Positions 60,407 to 64,000 of a DNA stretch of 64,000 nt are shown here, piece by piece. Location of the stretch: positions 117,434-181,433 of the forward strand of contig NZ_JAHAJN010000002.1 in assembly GCF_018372215.1 (NCBI RefSeq), read 5' to 3'. Numbering within the stretch: position 1 is the stretch's first letter; every line of letters begins with the position of its first letter. A program made the translations under genes and the position numbers. The notes under the pieces were generated by a model. The model made no database searches, had not been told where the DNA came from, and saw nothing but the letters and a program-made list of their open reading frames with translations. This stretch comes from Negativicoccus succinicivorans. Lineage in GTDB: Bacteria; Bacillota; Negativicutes; Veillonellales; Negativicoccaceae.

Positions 60407-61867
60407 ATGGAGCTGTTTCGCAAAAAGTCGCTGGGAATGTTTCAACATAATTTAGCGCAGAGTTCGCTGAAAAAAGGATTGAACGCGATCGACATCACCT
60501 TGCTGGGTCTAGGTATCATTATCGGCACGGGCATCTTCGTGCTGACGGGTGTGGTCGCAGCAGACTACGCCGGTCCGGGCATCATGCTTTCCTTTATTTT
60601 GGCGGGGATCACCTGCGCGTTCGTCGCGCTCGCCTATTCGGAACTGGCAGCGGCCTTGCCGGTGGCGGGTTCGGGGTACACGTACACATACAGCACGCTC
60701 GGTGAAATCGTCGCGTGGCTCGTCGGCTGGGGTTTGATTTTGGAATATTCCGTCGGTTCGGCGACAGTCGCCGTCGGATGGAGCGCGTACCTGTCCGGTT
60801 TGTTGAAATCGACCGGTTTCCATTTACCGCAGGCGCTTACGGCGGGACCGATGGAGGGCGGACTGATCAATTTGCCGGCGATGCTCATTGTCGGGATCAT
60901 CACCTTGCTTTTGATTCGCGGCACAAAAGAATCCGCGCGCGTCAATAAAATTCTCGTCTTCATCAAAGTCGCGGCGATTTTTATTTTCCTTTTCCTCGCG
61001 GCGCCGAGTGTGGAGCCCGCCAACTGGGTACCGGTGTTGCCTTTCGGCTGGCACGGCGTCTCGGCGGGCACGGCGGTTATTTTCTTCTCGTACATCGGTT
61101 TTGACTGCATCGCTACCGCGGCGGAAGAAACGAACAATCCGAATCGCGACATGCCGATCGGCATCATCGCGTCGCTCTTGATCTGCACCTTGCTTTACAT
61201 CGCGGTCAGCGCCGTCTTGACCGGTGTCGTTCCTTACAGTGATTTGAATAACGCGGAACCGGTCGCCTACGTCTTGCGCCATCTCGGCTACTCGTTCGGC
61301 TCGGCGCTGGTCGGTACCGGCGCGCTTTGCGGCCTTTCGACCGTTATTTTAGTCTTTCTCTTTGCGCAAAGCCGTGTTTTCTTTGCCATGAGCCGTGACG
61401 GACTGTTGCCGAAATCGTTCTCCAAAGTAAACGCCAAAACCGGCACGCCGGTGGAAGTCACGTTGATCGTCGGCACGCTCGTTGCCATCATGGCGGGTCT
61501 TACCCCGATTCATGTCATCGCGGAAATGACGAGCGCGGGCACGCTCTTTGCGTTTATTTGCTCGTTGCTCGGCGTCATGATCTTGCGGAAACGGCATCCG
61601 GAACTGCCGCGCCCGTTCCGCTGTCCGGCGCTTTACCCGATGGCCACATTGGGCATCGTTTTCTGCGGCTACATTTTCAGCAATCTTTCCGTGCATACCT
61701 TCATGCTGTTTGGCGGCTGGCTTTTCGCGGGACTTTTGATTTATTTATTCTACGGTCATAAGCACAGCGTGCTCTCCGTCGGCAGTGAAGCGCATCGGCG
61801 CTACCGCGCGCAAGTGGAAGCGTCCGAAACATTTGGCGCCGGCACGACCGCCGCGTCCGAATCATAA
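60407..61867 (+). CDS. APC-family cationic amino acid permease (YfnA-like)
   Basis: A 486-residue transporter of the CAT branch with about 12 helices. Features: LGLGIIIGTGIFVLTG (first helix, Gly-rich substrate site), the AYSELAAALPVAGSGYTY motif, FFSYIGFDCIATAAEETNNP with RDMPIGI, and FAMSRDGLLPKSFSKVN. Related YfnA/GkApcT-type proteins carry a range of amino acids with H+. The start follows AGAGGAG. The upstream region carries two GTATAC hexamers 22 bp apart. A terminator follows. Confidence 0.88.
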   Translation: MELFRKKSLGMFQHNLAQSSLKKGLNAIDITLLGLGIIIGTGIFVLTGVVAADYAGPGIMLSFILAGITCAFVALAYSELAAALPVAGSGYTYTYSTLGEIVAWLVGWGLILEYSVGSATVAVGWSAYLSGLLKSTGFHLPQALTAGPMEGGLINLPAMLIVGIITLLLIRGTKESARVNKILVFIKVAAIFIFLFLAAPSVEPANWVPVLPFGWHGVSAGTAVIFFSYIGFDCIATAAEETNNPNRDMPIGIIASLLICTLLYIAVSAVLTGVVPYSDLNNAEPVAYVLRHLGYSFGSALVGTGALCGLSTVILVFLFAQSRVFFAMSRDGLLPKSFSKVNAKTGTPVEVTLIVGTLVAIMAGLTPIHVIAEMTSAGTLFAFICSLLGVMILRKRHPELPRPFRCPALYPMATLGIVFCGYIFSNLSVHTFMLFGGWLFAGLLIYLFYGHKHSVLSVGSEAHRRYRAQVEASETFGAGTTAASES

Positions 61868-61888
61868 ACTCGCTTTCCCCTACATACG

Positions 61889-61917
61889 AAACGCCCCTCG
61901 CGCAGAGGGGCGTTTTT
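61889..61917 (+). terminator. Terminator of the permease gene
   Basis: AAACGCCCCTC-N5-GAGGGGCGTTT with T5. Confidence 0.88.
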
Positions 61918-61973
61918 ACATGGCGGATGATGAAAAAATGCGGAAGCAAATAGTTTTTAGCATATCGAAACGC

Positions 61974-62002
61974 TTGAATATTAAAAATGAACGTGGTATA
62001 AT
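61974..62002 (+). promoter_or_regulatory. Promoter of the aldehyde dehydrogenase gene
   Basis: TTGAAT, 17-nt spacer, perfect TATAAT with TG one base before it. Confidence 0.82.
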
Positions 62003-62003
62003 C

Positions 62004-62026
62004 ATTTTATCTCATATAGATAAAAT
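62004..62026. promoter_or_regulatory. Candidate operator of the aldehyde dehydrogenase gene
   Basis: A perfect inverted repeat ATTTTATCT-CATAT-AGATAAAAT begins 1 nt after the -10, at the expected transcript start, an ideal site for a repressor. The cognate regulator is not adjacent. Confidence 0.6.
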
Positions 62027-62063
62027 TCGAAATACAGGTAAGCATGCAGAGAGGATGGTATTG

Positions 62064-63554
62064 ATGAAAGCAAAGTTGCAAAAGAAATACGATCTTTATA
62101 TTGGTGGTGAATGGGTCGCGGCCGGCGATCAAGAACTGATTGCCGTGCACAGTCCGATTGACGGTAAAGAATTGGCGCACATCGCGGAAGCCACCGAAGC
62201 GGATGTGGAAAAAGCGGTAGTGGCGGCGCAGGAAGCGTTTGAAAACTGGAAAAAAACCACGCCGCAGGAACGTCAGCAGGTACTGACGGCGATCGCGGAT
62301 CTGATCGATGCCAATAAAGAACATTTGGCAACGGTGGAAACGCTTGACAACGGTAAACCGATCCGTGAAACGATGGCGGCGGATGTTCCGTTCGCGGCGG
62401 ATCATTTCCGTTACTTCGGCGGTCTGCTGCGCGGTCGGGAAGGCGCGGCGACTATGCTTGACGAAAATACGCTCAGCCTTATTCTTCGCGAACCGATCGG
62501 CGTCGTCGGTCAGATCATTCCGTGGAACTTCCCGTTCCTGATGGCGGCGTGGAAATTGGCGCCGGCGTTGGCGGCGGGCTGCACCGTTGTTTTGAAACCG
62601 TCGAGCCACACCTCGCTTTCCATCTTGGAATTGGCGCGCTTGATTGATGAAGCGGGCATTTTGCCGAAAGGTGTTCTGAACATTATCACCGGCAGCGGCT
62701 CCAAAGCGGGCGAATACATGCTGCAAAATAAAGGTTTCAATAAATTGGCGTTTACCGGTTCGACCGCTGTCGGTCAGGGCGTATATGAAGCGGCCTGCTC
62801 GCACATGATTCCGGCCACCTTGGAACTCGGCGGCAAATCGGCCAACATTTTCTTCGAGGATATGGACTGGGACATCGCTATGGACGGTGCGCAGCTCGGC
62901 ATCCTCTTCAACCAGGGTCAGGTCTGCTGTGCGGGTTCGCGTATTTTCGTTCAGGAATCGATTTACGATGAATTCGTGGAACGTCTGGCGAAACTCTTCA
63001 AGAAAGTGAAAGTCGGCAATCCGCTCGATGCGGATACCCAGATGGGCGCTTTGATTTATGAAGATCAACTCAAGAAAGTGCTCAAATATGTGGAAATCGG
63101 TAAAGAAGAAGGCGCGCGTCTTGTGACCGGCGGTAAACGTATCACCAAAGACGGCCTCGACAAAGGTTTCTTCATCGAACCGACGATCTTTGCCGATGTG
63201 ACCAACGATATGAAGATCGCGCAGGAAGAAATCTTCGGACCGGTCGTTGCGGTACAGAAATTTAAAGATGAAGAAGAAGTCATCCGCTTGGCCAACGACA
63301 GCATTTACGGCCTCGGCGGCGGCGTCTTCACCACCAATATCAACAAAGCCATCCGTGTGGCGCGCGGCATTGAAACCGGCCGCATGTGGGTCAATACCTA
63401 CAACCAGATTCCGGCCGGCGCTCCGTTCGGCGGCTACAAACAGTCCGGTATCGGTCGTGAAACCCATGCCATGATCTTGGATCACTACACTCAGGTGAAG
63501 AGCATCTTGATCAACATCAACGAAGAACCGAGCGGCATGTACCAAACGAAATAA
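62064..63554 (+). CDS. NAD(P)-dependent aldehyde dehydrogenase
   Basis: A 496-residue aldehyde dehydrogenase. IIPWNFPFLMAAWKLAPALA and KPSSHTSLSILE line the cofactor site. FTGSTAVGQGVYE is the Rossmann loop. The catalytic Glu lies in LELGGKSANIFFED and the nucleophile in FNQGQVCCAGSRIFV (second Cys of CC). EEIFGPVVAV and PFGGYKQSGIGRE complete the set. It resembles acetaldehyde/betaine-aldehyde-type enzymes; the substrate is unsettled. ATG 62064 follows AGAGAGG; a nearer ATG at 62055 lacks spacing. Own promoter, operator-like repeat and terminator. Confidence 0.92.
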   Translation: MKAKLQKKYDLYIGGEWVAAGDQELIAVHSPIDGKELAHIAEATEADVEKAVVAAQEAFENWKKTTPQERQQVLTAIADLIDANKEHLATVETLDNGKPIRETMAADVPFAADHFRYFGGLLRGREGAATMLDENTLSLILREPIGVVGQIIPWNFPFLMAAWKLAPALAAGCTVVLKPSSHTSLSILELARLIDEAGILPKGVLNIITGSGSKAGEYMLQNKGFNKLAFTGSTAVGQGVYEAACSHMIPATLELGGKSANIFFEDMDWDIAMDGAQLGILFNQGQVCCAGSRIFVQESIYDEFVERLAKLFKKVKVGNPLDADTQMGALIYEDQLKKVLKYVEIGKEEGARLVTGGKRITKDGLDKGFFIEPTIFADVTNDMKIAQEEIFGPVVAVQKFKDEEEVIRLANDSIYGLGGGVFTTNINKAIRVARGIETGRMWVNTYNQIPAGAPFGGYKQSGIGRETHAMILDHYTQVKSILININEEPSGMYQTK

Positions 63555-63576
63555 TTCGTGCACATACCCGCACAGT

Positions 63577-63604
63577 AAAAGGAGCGCCGCGGCGCTCCTT
63601 TTTT
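63577..63604 (+). terminator. Terminator of the aldehyde dehydrogenase gene
   Basis: Palindrome AAAAGGAGCGCCG/CGGCGCTCCTTTT. Confidence 0.9.
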
Positions 63605-63708
63605 GCTGCTTGGCAACAACTTGTAAACGGTTACGATTACGCATATAAGGATATATAAATAAAGAAGCATACGAACGCGACATTATGTCGCAAAAAAATG
63701 GAAAACAA

Positions 63709-63737
63709 TTGGCAAGACCATTTTCCTATGCTACAAT
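63709..63737 (+). promoter_or_regulatory. rRNA operon promoter P1
   Basis: TTGGCA, 17-nt spacer, TACAAT with extended TG; about 255 bp before 16S. Confidence 0.7.
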
Positions 63738-63820
63738 AAATCTCGCTTGCGTATCACGAACCCAATGTAGACGCTGTGTCAACGAGCGGATAAAAAATGG
63801 TCAGAAACGAAAATAAATTC

Positions 63821-63850
63821 TTGACAGTCGAAGTTGGAACGTGATACTAT
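63821..63850 (+). promoter_or_regulatory. rRNA operon promoter P2
   Basis: Perfect TTGACA, 18-nt spacer, TACTAT (or GATACT with 16-nt spacer). It lies just upstream of the rrn leader. Confidence 0.75.
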
Positions 63851-63857
63851 AAGTGAA

Positions 63858-63939
63858 GTCGCATGAAGCGACGCGGTTCTTTGAAAACTGAACAATGCAG
63901 TGAATTAACGCCAATGTGCGGGTCTGATATACAGACCCG
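63858..63939 (+). promoter_or_regulatory. rRNA leader with boxA antitermination site
   Basis: A small hairpin GTCGC/GCGAC (63858-63872) is followed by the Firmicute boxA-like GGTTCTTTGAAAACTGAAC (63875-63893) and an 8-bp hairpin CGGGTCTG/CAGACCCG (63919-63939). This is the usual arrangement for Nus-dependent antitermination and RNase III processing. Confidence 0.82.
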
Positions 63940-63989
63940 AGTCAATTACAAAAAGTCCTTGGCAACAAGGCAACAAATGAGCAATCAAA

Positions 63990-64000
63990 CTATCATGGAG
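63990..64000 (+). rRNA. 16S rRNA, first bases only
   Basis: The window ends in ATCATGGAG, which in Firmicute rrn operons directly precedes and forms the start of the mature 16S (…GGAGAGTTTGATCCTGG). Only about ten bases are inside the window, so this rests mainly on the leader context. Confidence 0.6.

Noticed and set aside
62007..63683. Long open frame (558 codons) on the minus strand opposite the aldehyde dehydrogenase
   Set aside because: It mirrors a certain gene; GC-biased codons leave the antisense frame open. Composition is rich in Arg, Phe and His as expected for a shadow.

Overview
The window looks like a chromosomal segment of a diderm Firmicute of the class Negativicutes (Veillonella/Megasphaera/Dialister-like). 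Firmicute-type regulation is abundant: AGGAGG ribosome sites, U-tract terminators, a ydaO-type c-di-AMP riboswitch, a TPP riboswitch and a Firmicute-type rrn leader. It is combined with outer-membrane features: a Skp/OmpH-like periplasmic chaperone and a YadA-type anchored surface protein. The lineage is inferred from gene families only; I could not run a search. I see no insertion sequences, phage genes or CRISPR arrays. Genes are densely packed and most convergent pairs share one bidirectional terminator.

Layout. 1-1.5 kb: 3' end of a Y-family DNA polymerase and an M20 peptidase. 1.54-2.31 kb: a gene-free stretch with a cluster of DnaA boxes, a candidate oriC. 2.3-5.5 kb: AzlCD (azlC carries a frameshift) and a KimA-like K+ importer behind a c-di-AMP riboswitch. 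5.6-9.2 kb: WYL regulator, corrinoid adenosyltransferase, DUF2953/YtfJ pair and Skp-like protein. 9.4-11.9 kb: panD-panC-panS. 12-13.5 kb: a membrane protein and an MFS carrier. 13.7-16.2 kb: gyrA. 16.3-19.3 kb: a lipoprotein, tRNA-Ser, CorA and rpsF-ssb-rpsR. 19.6-21 kb: the YadA-like protein. 21-26.8 kb: TetR with a metal P-type ATPase, DUF951, LarA, a flavin-fold protein and an alpha/beta hydrolase. 27-30 kb: B12-dependent ribonucleotide reductase and a HAD hydrolase. 30-32.3 kb: a flotillin operon with two very small membrane proteins and a frameshifted NfeD. 32.4-37.6 kb: membrane protein, CobN and MscS. 37.7-42.3 kb: osmolyte ABC transporter with two fused permease/binding-protein paralogues. 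42.4-47 kb: TPP riboswitch-ThiT, DcuC, an ArsR regulator and a dicarboxylate/glutamate symporter. 47.3-51.4 kb: FAD oxidoreductase-purB-purA. 51.6-53.7 kb: LrgAB with a divergent LysR regulator. 53.8-55.1 kb: Ogt and a DEDDh exonuclease. 55.2-59.6 kb: a five-gene operon (DUF2156, GNAT, MsrA, DUF1858, unknown). 59.6-63.6 kb: LepB, an APC permease and an aldehyde dehydrogenase. 63.7-64 kb: tandem promoters and leader of an rRNA operon, ending at the first bases of 16S rRNA.

Themes. B12 chemistry recurs (adenosyltransferase, class II ribonucleotide reductase, CobN). So do K+/osmolyte homeostasis (KimA, MscS, betaine-type ABC transporter) and vitamin supply (pantothenate, thiamine). gyrA, rpsF-ssb-rpsR and the rrn operon all read rightward, which fits a fork moving left to right from an origin near the left end.

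The most notable points are the DnaA-box cluster, a Leu at the GyrA quinolone hot spot, two single-base frameshifts (azlC, nfeD), a terminator inside the panD leader, two tiny membrane proteins after floA, a DUF2156 gene with no ordinary start codon, and several unassigned operators. I did not find a clearly novel multi-gene system. The 55.2-59.6 kb operon and the flotillin cluster are the best places to look for new biology.
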